Source: Pyrinomonadaceae bacterium
Lineage (GTDB): Bacteria; Acidobacteriota; Blastocatellia; Pyrinomonadales; Pyrinomonadaceae
NCBI GenBank assembly: GCA_013812565.1
Contig: JACCTF010000054.1
Span: 1-5,311, forward strand
DNA: 5,311 nt
Direction: 5' to 3'
Made by a program: the position numbers and the translations under genes. The first letter of the stretch is position 1, and each line of letters opens with the position of its first letter. Below the pieces are notes generated by a model. It was not told the DNA's origin, searched no databases, and worked only from the letters and a program-made list of their open reading frames with translations. Positions 1-5,092 of the stretch are shown one piece after another.

Positions 1-567
1 CATATAGCCGACCGTGCCCATCACTGTGCCTGGATCAGTAATCTTCTTCCGCGTCAGCGCTTCGGAGTTCACTCCGGCTGGTTGCGACACCCGCAGCTTG
101 GCCAGACCGAAATCGAGAATCTTCACCCGCCCGTCAGTTGTGACAAACAGATTCTCCGGCTTGAGGTCGCGATGAACGATGCCTCTGGCGTGCGCCGCCG
201 CAAGTCCGTCGGCGATCTGCCGCGCGTAATCAATCGCCTGGCGTTGCGGGAGCGCGCCTTGATCGAGTTGCGCGCGCAACTCTTCGCCTTCGAGCAGTTC
301 GGAGACGACGTAAAGAAAGCCGTCGTGCGTCTCGACATCGAAGATGGAGAGGATGTTCGGGTGGTTCAAAGCGCCCGCGGCCTGTGCCTCTTGCTCGAAG
401 CGGCGGAGGCGCTCAGAGTTAGCGGAAAGCTCCGCGGGCAGGACTTTGATGGCGACATCTCGGCCGATCTTCGGGTCATGCGCACGGTAGACCTCGCCCA
501 TCCCGCCCGCACCTAAAAGCGAGCGGATTTCGTAGCGTCCGAGTAGGGTGCCTGCAGTAAGGCTCAT
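1..567 (-). CDS. Serine/threonine protein kinase, Hanks type (N-terminal part, truncated by window edge)
   Basis: Reading the minus strand from the ATG at 567-565 gives 189 codons open to the window edge. The product is a eukaryotic-like Ser/Thr kinase that transfers phosphate from ATP to protein Ser/Thr residues. Visible motifs, in order: glycine-rich loop [11 protein letters not shown] (residues 19-29), VAIK with the ATP-anchoring lysine at K41, a likely helix-C glutamate at E60 followed by ALNHPNI, catalytic loop HRDLKPEN (122-129, catalytic D124), DFG (142-144), and GTVGYM (184-189), which normally leads into APE. All catalytic residues expected up to this point are present, so the enzyme should be active. 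The kinase domain begins almost at the N-terminus with no preceding domain. The C-terminus, which in acidobacterial relatives often carries a membrane segment plus TPR or beta-propeller sensor, is outside the window. No good Shine-Dalgarno precedes the ATG. It lies 258 bp downstream of prmA on the same strand, too far to assume one operon. Confidence 0.95.
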   Translation of the reverse strand, partial: MSLTAGTLLGRYEIRSLLGAGGMGEVYRAHDPKIGRDVAIKVLPAELSANSERLRRFEQEAQAAGALNHPNILSIFDVETHDGFLYVVSELLEGEELRAQLDQGALPQRQAIDYARQIADGLAAAHARGIVHRDLKPENLFVTTDGRVKILDFGLAKLRVSQPAGVNSEALTRKKITDPGTVMGTVGYM

Positions 568-825
568 AAGCTTTGGTCAGGAGAATAAGCGCGCCCTCAG
601 GTAGTGGATAGGCTGCTCGCTAGAACTGATGCAAGAGCCGCCTGACGCTGGTTCTGCCGATCCGCAAGCGGCGGGCGCTCTCCGCTTTGGTTCCAGTAAG
701 GGAGGACCGCCTACGGTTAGGCAAGCAAGATGAACACTTTTGGGCGGAAGTGAGTTCATTGGACCAGCCATGTCGTGAAGATTTTGTGATTAGCAATTCG
801 GGCGAAATTTAGGTCATCCAACTGC
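568..825. other. Intergenic gap between prmA and the kinase gene
   Basis: Both flanking genes are on the minus strand. I see no RNA gene, no GC-rich hairpin followed by a T-run after the prmA stop, and no promoter with two good boxes before the kinase. A 64-codon minus-strand reading frame (771-577) is present but has no family motif, no good ribosome-binding site and a composition rich in Pro, Ala and Ser, as expected from chance translation. A short CCGC/GCGG dyad sits around 661-670. Nothing further can be supported. Confidence 0.5.
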
Positions 826-1710
826 CTACGCGATCATCGCCACCCACTCGCCCTCGCGCATCACTTCGCAACCGCTCGCGCCAAGCTCTCTCAATCTCGA
901 TTGCACACCATGACTTTGCGCATCGAGCATGCCCGAGAGAATCAACCGACCACATGTTGCGCTCAAGAGCGCAGGCAGCAACTTTATAATCACATCTGCC
1001 GTGAGATTAGCGCAGACGCAGGTCGCGGAAGCGGTTCCGTTATCAACCGTGCCAACGCGAAATTCGATGCGTTCAGCGACTTGGTTCAGGCAGGCATTTT
1101 TGCGCGCAATCTCTACAGCCGCTGCATCTGTATCGCATGCCTCAATGCGCGCTTCGGGAGAGAGTTTGGCGGTGGCAATAGCGAGGATGCCGGTGCCTGT
1201 GCCGACATCAAGAAAGCTTCCGCCGCGAAAGTGGCTCTCGATTGCCGCAAGACATAGGCGTGTGGTTTCGTGCGTGCCGGTGCCGAAGGCCATTCCCGGT
1301 TCGATGCGGATTGTGAGTTGCCCCGGCCCCTCATTTACTTCGCTCCACGGCGGAGCAATGACCAAACGCCGGCCCACTGCAACCGGCTGCCAACTCCGCT
1401 TCCATTCGGCAAGCCAATCTCTGTGGGCGACTTCCGTGAAGATCGTTTCGCGCATTGCAGAAGCAGGCAGCGCATAGATGTGAAGCGCGTTGCGGAGCGC
1501 CGAGTCGATTGCTTCGCGCTCGGGCGGCGTCTCGAAGTATCCAACCACACGCACCAGTCCGCTGCTTTCTTCTCGCGCTTCGGTGCCGAGCGCGCCCGCC
1601 TCCATCAATGCATACTGCGCCGCTTCACCGGCTGCTTCGTCAAGCACAATTTCAACAGCATGCCAAGAGCGTGCGGCTGTCTGTGCCATGCTGCCTTCGC
1701 CGGTGTTCAT
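826..1710 (-). CDS. prmA: Ribosomal protein L11 methyltransferase PrmA
   Basis: Cytoplasmic SAM-dependent class I methyltransferase that trimethylates amino groups (N-terminal alpha-amine and lysines) of ribosomal protein L11. The 294-residue length matches the family (about 290-300). The N-terminal substrate-recognition domain includes the ALMEAGA segment (34-40). The linker carries DWLAEWK (98-104), and GMAFGTGTHETT (139-150) is the PrmA signature. SAM motif I is FLDVGTGTG (166-174), the acidic SAM-binding residues are D193/D195, and ANLTADV (234-240) stands where the family has its N-[IL]-x-A motif. The C-terminus holds LILSGML and ends in EWVAMIA. The ATG at 1710 overlaps the era stop as ATGA, implying translational coupling. 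A second in-frame ATG at 1689-1687 is preceded by GAAGG four bases upstream and could be the real start (287 residues); both fit the fold. It is the last gene of the TPR-era-prmA unit. No anomaly is visible. Confidence 0.96.
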   Translation of the reverse strand: MNTGEGSMAQTAARSWHAVEIVLDEAAGEAAQYALMEAGALGTEAREESSGLVRVVGYFETPPEREAIDSALRNALHIYALPASAMRETIFTEVAHRDWLAEWKRSWQPVAVGRRLVIAPPWSEVNEGPGQLTIRIEPGMAFGTGTHETTRLCLAAIESHFRGGSFLDVGTGTGILAIATAKLSPEARIEACDTDAAAVEIARKNACLNQVAERIEFRVGTVDNGTASATCVCANLTADVIIKLLPALLSATCGRLILSGMLDAQSHGVQSRLRELGASGCEVMREGEWVAMIA

Positions 1711-2624
1711 TTTTCGCGCCCCGGCACGCCGAGCGTGTCAAGCACACGGTTATCGTCGCGCCATTTCGCTTCAACCTTGACGAAGAGTTCAAGATAGACT
1801 CGCCGTTCGAGTAATCGTTCAATGTCGGCGCGAGCGCGTGTGCCGATCTCTCTTAAACGTTCACCGCCGCGGCCGATGATGATCTTTTTCTGTGACGAAC
1901 GCTCGACAAAGATCGCGCAGTGAATTACGGCGACATCTTCACGCTCTGCCTCAAATCTCTCGGTCACGACCGCTGTTACATAAGGCAGTTCTTCTCCGGT
2001 GGTCTCCAGAATCTTTTCGCGCACCATCTCCGAGACAAGCAGACGCAGCGGTTGATCCGTTAACTCGTCCTCCGCAAAAAGCGGTTCGCCCTCGGGTAGG
2101 TTTTTAACAATCTCTCCGGTTAGTACATCCACCATATAACCACTGCGCGCCGATACAGGCAGCACAGCCTGCCATTCATACTCGTCGCTGTACCACTCGA
2201 TCAGCGGCAGGAGTTGTGACTTATCGGATAACTTGTCGGTTTTATTGAGCAACAATAGCGCGGGTTTATGGGAGTTCTTTACCAGATCGAGCACGAAGCG
2301 GTCGCCGTTGCCCGTCGGCACCGCGGCGTCGCGCATCAACAGCAGCAGATCGACGCCCGCCAGCGCGTTATGGACGGCAGCCATCATGCGACGGTTGAGC
2401 AGGTATCCAGGCTTGTGCACGCCCGGCGTATCAACCAACACGATCTGACCGTCGGGGCGCGTGATGATGCCTTGAATCGCAAAGCGCGTCGTCTGCGGCT
2501 TGTTTGAGACGGCCGCGATCTTTTCGCCGACCAGCCTGTTTAGAAGTGTCGACTTGCCTGCATTAGGTCGCCCGATCAGCGCGACGTAGCCACTGCGGTA
2601 GCTTTGTGTTCCTTCGGGTTTCAT
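1707..2624 (-). CDS. era: GTPase Era
   Basis: Essential Ras-like GTPase that binds the 3' end of 16S rRNA and assists 30S subunit maturation; cytoplasmic and often peripheral to the membrane. From the ATG at 2624 the product has 305 residues, close to E. coli Era (301). G1/P-loop is GRPNAGKS (18-25), the switch I threonines lie in KPQTTRF (about 42-48), G3 is DTPG followed by VHKP (65-72), G4 is NKTD (127-130) and G5 is VSA (157-159). The C-terminal KH domain shows IIIGRGGERLREIG (249-262), with Arg in place of the commoner Lys in the GxGG loop, then the conserved LELFVKVEAKWRDD tail. A GTG one codon earlier (2627) is possible, but ATG makes a TGATG overlap with the TPR stop, the usual coupled arrangement. 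The 3' end shares ATGA with prmA. All GTPase and KH motifs are intact, so it should be functional. Confidence 0.98.
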   Translation of the reverse strand: MKPEGTQSYRSGYVALIGRPNAGKSTLLNRLVGEKIAAVSNKPQTTRFAIQGIITRPDGQIVLVDTPGVHKPGYLLNRRMMAAVHNALAGVDLLLLMRDAAVPTGNGDRFVLDLVKNSHKPALLLLNKTDKLSDKSQLLPLIEWYSDEYEWQAVLPVSARSGYMVDVLTGEIVKNLPEGEPLFAEDELTDQPLRLLVSEMVREKILETTGEELPYVTAVVTERFEAEREDVAVIHCAIFVERSSQKKIIIGRGGERLREIGTRARADIERLLERRVYLELFVKVEAKWRDDNRVLDTLGVPGREK

Positions 2625-3898
2625 CACTTACCGATCAAGCTATAGAGTGAATCCGCCAAGTTTGGAGCCAGAGGTTTGATCACTTTGTATTGTTCGAGCG
2701 CTAAATCGCGATTACCAAGATCGAGATAGAGCGTTCCCAAGTTGAAGTGCGTTTGCGCATCTTTTGGCTTGAGACGAAGGAACTGCTTATAAGCTGTGAC
2801 CGCTTTTTGGTACTCGCCTGATTCGCGGTATGCCAGCCCCAGGCGGAGATGGGCTTCGGCGAATTCAGGGTTGACGGTCGCCGCTTGTTTGAAAGACTCG
2901 ATGGCCTCTTTGTATCGGCCCAGGGCGGCGTATGTAAGGCCGAGGTTATGGTGCACCTCGGCTGAATTTAGTTTCAAGCTGATCGCCTTCTTATAAGCCG
3001 CAATCGCTTCGGCGAACTGGCCCGATTCGTGGTGCGCGCCTCCGAGGTAGAAGTGTGACAGAGCGTTATTAGGATTGCGGTTGATGGCTTGCTTGTAAGC
3101 TTTGATCGCTTCCTCGTGCACCTTCAATTCGCGCGATGCAGTGTCGAGGTTGATACGTGCCTTGACGTAGTTTGGGTTGAGACTGAGGGCTTTCTTGTAT
3201 GCGCTAATTGCTTCCTGCCCCCGCCGCAAAGCAAAGTAAGCGGACCCGAGATTATTGTGCCCTTCGGCGAAGTTTGGATCGACGCGGAGGGCACGCTTGT
3301 AAACTTCGGCGGCGTCCGCGTAACGCTGCAACTTGTCATAGGCTAGTCCCAGGCTGTAGATCGCCTCTAGGTCATCTGGTTTGAGGCGAATCGCCTGCAG
3401 GAAAGATCTGGTTGCTTCCTCATGCCGCCCCATCGCAGAGTAGGTCAACCCTAGATTACTGTGCACCACCGCATCGTCTGGTTTAAGGCGAAGCGCTTCC
3501 TTGAAAACCCTGGCGGCTTCCTCAAATCGGTTCGTGCGATAGTATGACAGTCCTAAGTTGTTGTGCGCGTACACATCCTTTTGGTTGAGCCGGATGGCCT
3601 GCTGAAAGGCTTTGATCGCCTCCTCATAGCGGTTCAGCTCGCCATAGGCAATGCCGAGGTCGTTGTGCGCATCAAGATTATCGGGTTGAAGGCGGATGGC
3701 TTGTTCGAAGGCTTCAACCGCCTGTTTATACTGTCCCGCCGCACAGTACGCGACGCCGTTGTTGTAGTAAGCCGTGGCTTGGTTCGGCGGCTGAGGATTG
3801 CTGCCTATGCTCGCGGGTGACTGGACAGGTGTTTGCGCATGGGTAGGAGTCATCAGAAGTAGAATAAATATCAACCAGTAAAGCCTTGTGCGAATCAT
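2624..3898 (-). CDS. Exported tetratricopeptide-repeat protein, 11 TPRs
   Basis: The product has 424 residues from the ATG at 3898. Residues 1-21 form a clear Sec signal peptide: basic MIRTR start, hydrophobic core (about 6-16) and probable cleavage after THA (21/22). A Pro/Gln/Ser-rich linker (22-40) follows. Residues 41-414 are eleven consecutive 34-residue TPR units without insertions, each with the NLGxxY...A..F..A...P pattern, and then ten residues to the stop. TPRs build a superhelical scaffold for protein binding, so a periplasmic or secreted scaffold role is inferred; partner and process are unknown and no enzyme domain is present. The open frame extends to a TTG at 3928, but AAGGA eight bases before the ATG at 3898, and the signal peptide starting there, favour the shorter form. 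The stop overlaps the era start (TGATG). An alternative is a lipoprotein, but no lipobox cysteine is seen. Confidence 0.9.
   Translation of the reverse strand: MIRTRLYWLIFILLLMTPTHAQTPVQSPASIGSNPQPPNQATAYYNNGVAYCAAGQYKQAVEAFEQAIRLQPDNLDAHNDLGIAYGELNRYEEAIKAFQQAIRLNQKDVYAHNNLGLSYYRTNRFEEAARVFKEALRLKPDDAVVHSNLGLTYSAMGRHEEATRSFLQAIRLKPDDLEAIYSLGLAYDKLQRYADAAEVYKRALRVDPNFAEGHNNLGSAYFALRRGQEAISAYKKALSLNPNYVKARINLDTASRELKVHEEAIKAYKQAINRNPNNALSHFYLGGAHHESGQFAEAIAAYKKAISLKLNSAEVHHNLGLTYAALGRYKEAIESFKQAATVNPEFAEAHLRLGLAYRESGEYQKAVTAYKQFLRLKPKDAQTHFNLGTLYLDLGNRDLALEQYKVIKPLAPNLADSLYSLIGK
2657..3778 (-). repeat. Eleven-unit TPR-encoding array with 102-bp period
   Basis: The coding region for residues 41-414 of the TPR protein consists of exactly eleven 102-bp units read on the minus strand (unit 1 at 3778-3677, unit 11 at 2758-2657). 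The periodicity is obvious in protein, where NLG and PxD/PxN recur every 34 residues. DNA identity between units is low, which suggests old duplications rather than a recently expanded tandem array. Unit 7 (3166-3065) is the most divergent, reading LD for LG at positions 7-8 and lacking the usual Tyr at position 11. Confidence 0.88.
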
Positions 3899-3906
3899 TA
3901 TTACAT

Positions 3907-3911
3907 TCCTT
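3907..3911 (-). promoter_or_regulatory. Ribosome-binding site of the TPR gene
   Basis: On the minus strand AAGGA lies eight bases upstream of the ATG at 3898-3896. It decides the start: the upstream TTG at 3928 has no comparable site, and starting there would put charged residues in front of the signal peptide. Confidence 0.7.
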
Positions 3912-3930
3912 TTTAAAGCGGGAGACAAAA

Positions 3931-3966
3931 GTCAGAAGGCAGTGATTTCAGTCTGAGGATTCTGAC
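3931..3966. repeat. Imperfect inverted repeat upstream of the TPR gene
   Basis: Perfect 7-bp arms GTCAGAA (3931-3937) and TTCTGAC (3960-3966) flank a 22-base centre that pairs only poorly. It lies 33 bp upstream of the TPR start codon, where an operator or 5'-leader hairpin could sit. No T-run follows on either strand, so it is not an intrinsic terminator. Function is unknown; it could simply be part of the degenerate repeat DNA that fills this gap. Confidence 0.45.
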
Positions 3967-3983
3967 TCCTATCTACTTGTTTT

Positions 3984-4018
3984 CAAATCGCAAATTGCCA
4001 ATCACCAATCGAAATTCC
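3984..4018. repeat. Degenerate heptanucleotide tandem repeat (consensus near CMAATCG)
   Basis: Read in steps of seven from 3984, the plus strand gives CAAATCG, CAAATTG, CCAATCA and CCAATCG, with a weaker fifth unit AAATTCC. It lies in the gap between the acyltransferase and TPR genes. Heptanucleotide short tandem repeats (STRR) are documented in cyanobacterial intergenic DNA; this resembles them in form, not necessarily in origin. Confidence 0.6.
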
Positions 4019-4042
4019 CCGTGATCCTACTACACGCCGCTT

Positions 4043-4068
4043 GGCTTGCGCCATCCGGGGCTTGCGCC
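4043..4068 (-). repeat. Two direct copies of a small GCAA-loop hairpin motif
   Basis: The 10-mer GGCTTGCGCC occurs at 4043-4052 and again at 4059-4068 (plus strand). In minus-strand RNA each copy folds as GGC-GCAA-GCC, a short stem closed by a GNRA-type GCAA tetraloop; the copy at 4043-4052 gains a fourth pair from the flanking T4042/A4053. Both lie just downstream of the acyltransferase stop, in its transcript direction. A role as an RNA-stabilising or processing element is inference. Confidence 0.5.
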
Positions 4069-4069
4069 T

Positions 4070-4084
4070 GCCTTCCCTGAAGGC
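4070..4084 (-). terminator. Hairpin immediately after the acyltransferase stop (possible weak terminator)
   Basis: Three bases after the minus-strand TAA (4090-4088) comes GCCTTC-AGG-GAAGGC, a perfect 6-bp stem with a 3-base loop. No T-tract follows, so it is not a canonical intrinsic terminator. It could be a 3'-end protecting structure, or part of a Rho-dependent region together with the two GCAA hairpins that follow. Confidence 0.4.
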
Positions 4085-4087
4085 CTG

Positions 4088-4756
4088 TTATCCGTTAAGT
4101 GCATCAAGCGCTTGTTGAAGTTCGTTGCGTTTGGCTTCGAGTCGTGCGTCCGAGGCATCTGCCGGGACAAAGATCGGGGCGGCGATACAAACGCAGGCGC
4201 GGGCGAAAGGAAGCGGCACTTGCAAAGCATCCCAGCTCGGGATCGTGATGTGGCGCGTTGATCGAACGGTGAAAGGCAAGATCGGCTGGCCCGTCTTCTT
4301 CGCCAGCAGCACCGCGCCCATCTTGGCGACATAGCGCGGCCCGCGTGGACCATCAATCGTAAAGCCCGCGGGAACTCCGGCGCGCATCACGCGGATCATC
4401 TCAACCAGTGCGCCGACGCCGCCCCGCGTGCTGCTGCCTCTGGCCGCGCCGTAGCCGAAGCGTTGGATAAACCGGGCGATATACTCGCCGTCGAAGCTTT
4501 GCGAGGTAACGACAACGATGCCGCGCTGCCGCCAGAAATAGGTTGCGAGAAGTATCCGGTTGTGCCAGCAGGTGTAGATCGGCACATGACCCGCATGTTC
4601 GAGCGTCTGCCAATGCTCCCAGCCTTCGACTTCAAAGCGCGTGGTGCGGCCGATGACTCCAATCAAAGTGTAGAAAGCGAGATCAATCGTGCGGATCAAC
4701 AAACGCTGCTTGAGCGTGTAGGCAGACAGGTCGGCGAATTTATAAGCCCGCTTCAT
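4088..4756 (-). CDS. DUF374-family lysophospholipid / lipid A-type acyltransferase
   Basis: The product has 222 residues from the ATG at 4756. It belongs to the LPLAT superfamily, DUF374 branch, which includes the LpxJ-type lipid A late acyltransferases of Helicobacter and Campylobacter; such enzymes transfer an acyl chain onto an envelope lipid at the inner membrane. Visible: a moderately hydrophobic N-terminal segment (about 24-36), CWHNR with the probable catalytic His65, SQSFDGEYIARF (85-96), RGSSTRGG (106-113), and DGPRGPR (135-141), all family hallmarks. The exact substrate cannot be read from sequence. Start choice: the frame is open to a TTG at 4879 and has an ATG at 4828 (246 residues, preceded by AAAGG), but the ATG at 4756 has the strong site AGAGGAAGG and removes 41 residues of low-complexity N-terminus unlike the family. 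It is followed after 189 bp by the TPR-era-prmA unit on the same strand; co-transcription is possible but not shown. Confidence 0.87.
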   Translation of the reverse strand: MKRAYKFADLSAYTLKQRLLIRTIDLAFYTLIGVIGRTTRFEVEGWEHWQTLEHAGHVPIYTCWHNRILLATYFWRQRGIVVVTSQSFDGEYIARFIQRFGYGAARGSSTRGGVGALVEMIRVMRAGVPAGFTIDGPRGPRYVAKMGAVLLAKKTGQPILPFTVRSTRHITIPSWDALQVPLPFARACVCIAAPIFVPADASDARLEAKRNELQQALDALNG

Positions 4757-4757
4757 G

Positions 4758-4766
4758 CCTTCCTCT
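4758..4766 (-). promoter_or_regulatory. Strong ribosome-binding site favouring the 4756 start of the acyltransferase
   Basis: On the minus strand AGAGGAAGG stands one base before the ATG, with its GAGG core five bases upstream of it. This is the best Shine-Dalgarno match in the window and is the main reason for preferring the 222-residue form over the starts at 4828 and 4879. Confidence 0.65.
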
Positions 4767-4836
4767 GCCCTGCCCTCACCGCGCGGGGTGCTTTCCGATT
4801 GTATTAATTGTTTTGCTGAAGCTTGCATCACACCTT

Positions 4837-4849
4837 TCGTCTCAGACGA
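4837..4849 (-). promoter_or_regulatory. 13-bp dyad, possible operator in the acyltransferase leader
   Basis: TCGTCT and AGACGA on the minus strand form perfect 6-bp arms around one central base. The dyad sits just downstream of the candidate extended -10 at 4854-4862, overlapping the expected transcription start, and upstream of the ATGs at 4828 and 4756. That position suits a repressor site or a short leader hairpin. If translation began at the TTG at 4879 it would be coding sequence instead. Confidence 0.35.
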
Positions 4850-4853
4850 GGCG

Positions 4854-4862
4854 AGTCTAGCA
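4854..4862 (-). promoter_or_regulatory. Candidate extended -10 promoter for the acyltransferase
   Basis: Minus-strand TGCTAGACT has the TGn extension and TAGACT, matching TATAAT at four of six positions. No convincing -35 box lies 16-18 bases upstream. Transcription would begin near 4847. This is a weak sequence-only prediction. Confidence 0.3.
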
Positions 4863-4877
4863 GAAGCACGCCCGTTC

Positions 4878-4953
4878 AAAAAAAGTCCAAAGTCTAATAT
4901 CCAAAGTTGAAGGTCTAAAGTTCCAGGCCAGTCTTGAACATTGATCTTTGGAC
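4878..4953 (-). terminator. 8-bp inverted repeat directly followed by T7 (terminator- or attenuator-like)
   Basis: On the minus strand GTCCAAAG (4953-4946) and CTTTGGAC (4892-4885) are perfect complements, and the second arm runs straight into seven T residues (4884-4878). The 53-base loop is long, but part of it can pair in the overlapping palindrome. It lies upstream of the acyltransferase on that gene's strand, with no minus-strand gene behind it inside the window. It would therefore act either on a long leader transcript or on antisense transcription from the divergent receiver gene region. Confidence 0.3.
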
Positions 4954-4958
4954 ATTAG
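4885..4958. repeat. Heptad-repeat palindrome in the divergent intergenic region
   Basis: From 4885 the plus strand reads in sevens as GTCCAAA, GTCTAAT, ATCCAAA and so on to 4926, with consensus near GTCYAAA. The facing half carries the same words on the other strand (minus-strand GTCCAAA, GATCAAT, GTTCAAG). As a result 4894-4922 pairs without gaps with 4958-4930: 29 positions, of which I count 20 Watson-Crick pairs, three G-T pairs and six mismatches, around a 7-base loop containing GGCC. This suggests a mobile or expanded short repeat element rather than a simple protein site. Confidence 0.6.
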
Positions 4959-4983
4959 CGGCTGCTTTCCGCCCCAACTCATG

Positions 4984-4992
4984 TGGTAAAAT
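4984..4992 (+). promoter_or_regulatory. Candidate extended -10 promoter for the receiver gene
   Basis: TGGTAAAAT contains the TGn extension and TAAAAT, five of six matches to TATAAT. The -35 region (about 4963-4969) is poor, which an extended -10 can tolerate. Transcription would start near 4999, leaving a leader of roughly 95 bases before the ATG at 5093. Confidence 0.4.
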
Positions 4993-5003
4993 TTGCAACC
5001 CTA

Positions 5004-5015
5004 TGCTAAATAGCA
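5004..5015 (+). promoter_or_regulatory. 12-bp dyad near the predicted start of the receiver gene transcript
   Basis: TGCTA and TAGCA form perfect 5-bp arms separated by AA. The dyad lies about 5-16 bases after the predicted transcription start, an operator-like position. A 5-bp dyad in AT-rich DNA can occur by chance, so this is tentative. Confidence 0.3.
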
Positions 5016-5092
5016 ACGCACAGGGATGACAAGCGTGCTTCCCAGCGCGTGCACTCTCCACGATTTTCAGGACTCGAACGGAATAAAGATTA

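Noticed and set aside
82..516. 144-codon plus-strand open frame
   Set aside because: It is the antisense shadow of the kinase gene, whose minus-strand frame carries a full set of kinase motifs; the plus-strand translation has no recognisable domain.
577..771. 64-codon minus-strand open frame as a small gene
   Set aside because: No ribosome-binding site, no motif, composition typical of chance translation; mentioned only as an unexplained gap.
929..1797. Overlapping plus-strand frames of 182, 175, 119 and 96 codons opposite prmA and the end of era
   Set aside because: The PrmA and Era motifs on the minus strand explain the DNA; the opposite frames are low in family signal and rich in Arg, Ser and Ala, as expected from antisense reading of moderately GC-rich coding DNA.
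2657..3778. Recent tandem expansion or assembly artefact in the TPR gene
   Set aside because: The 102-bp units are diverged at DNA level and each encodes a distinct TPR, so this is an old, selected array rather than a copying artefact.
3899..3928. TTG start at 3928 for the TPR protein (434 residues)
   Set aside because: It lacks a ribosome-binding site and would place a charged stretch ahead of a clean signal peptide that begins at the well-supported ATG at 3898.
3931..4018. CRISPR-like array
   Set aside because: The repeats are only seven bases long, contiguous and degenerate, with no spacers and no cas genes in the window.
4463..4807. 114-codon plus-strand frame opposite the acyltransferase
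   Set aside because: The minus-strand frame has the DUF374 signatures; this is its shadow.
5071..5086. Minus-strand GTTCGAGTCC resembling a tRNA T-loop
   Set aside because: The bases on either side do not form the 5-bp T-stem beyond one pair, and no acceptor, D or anticodon arm is found nearby.
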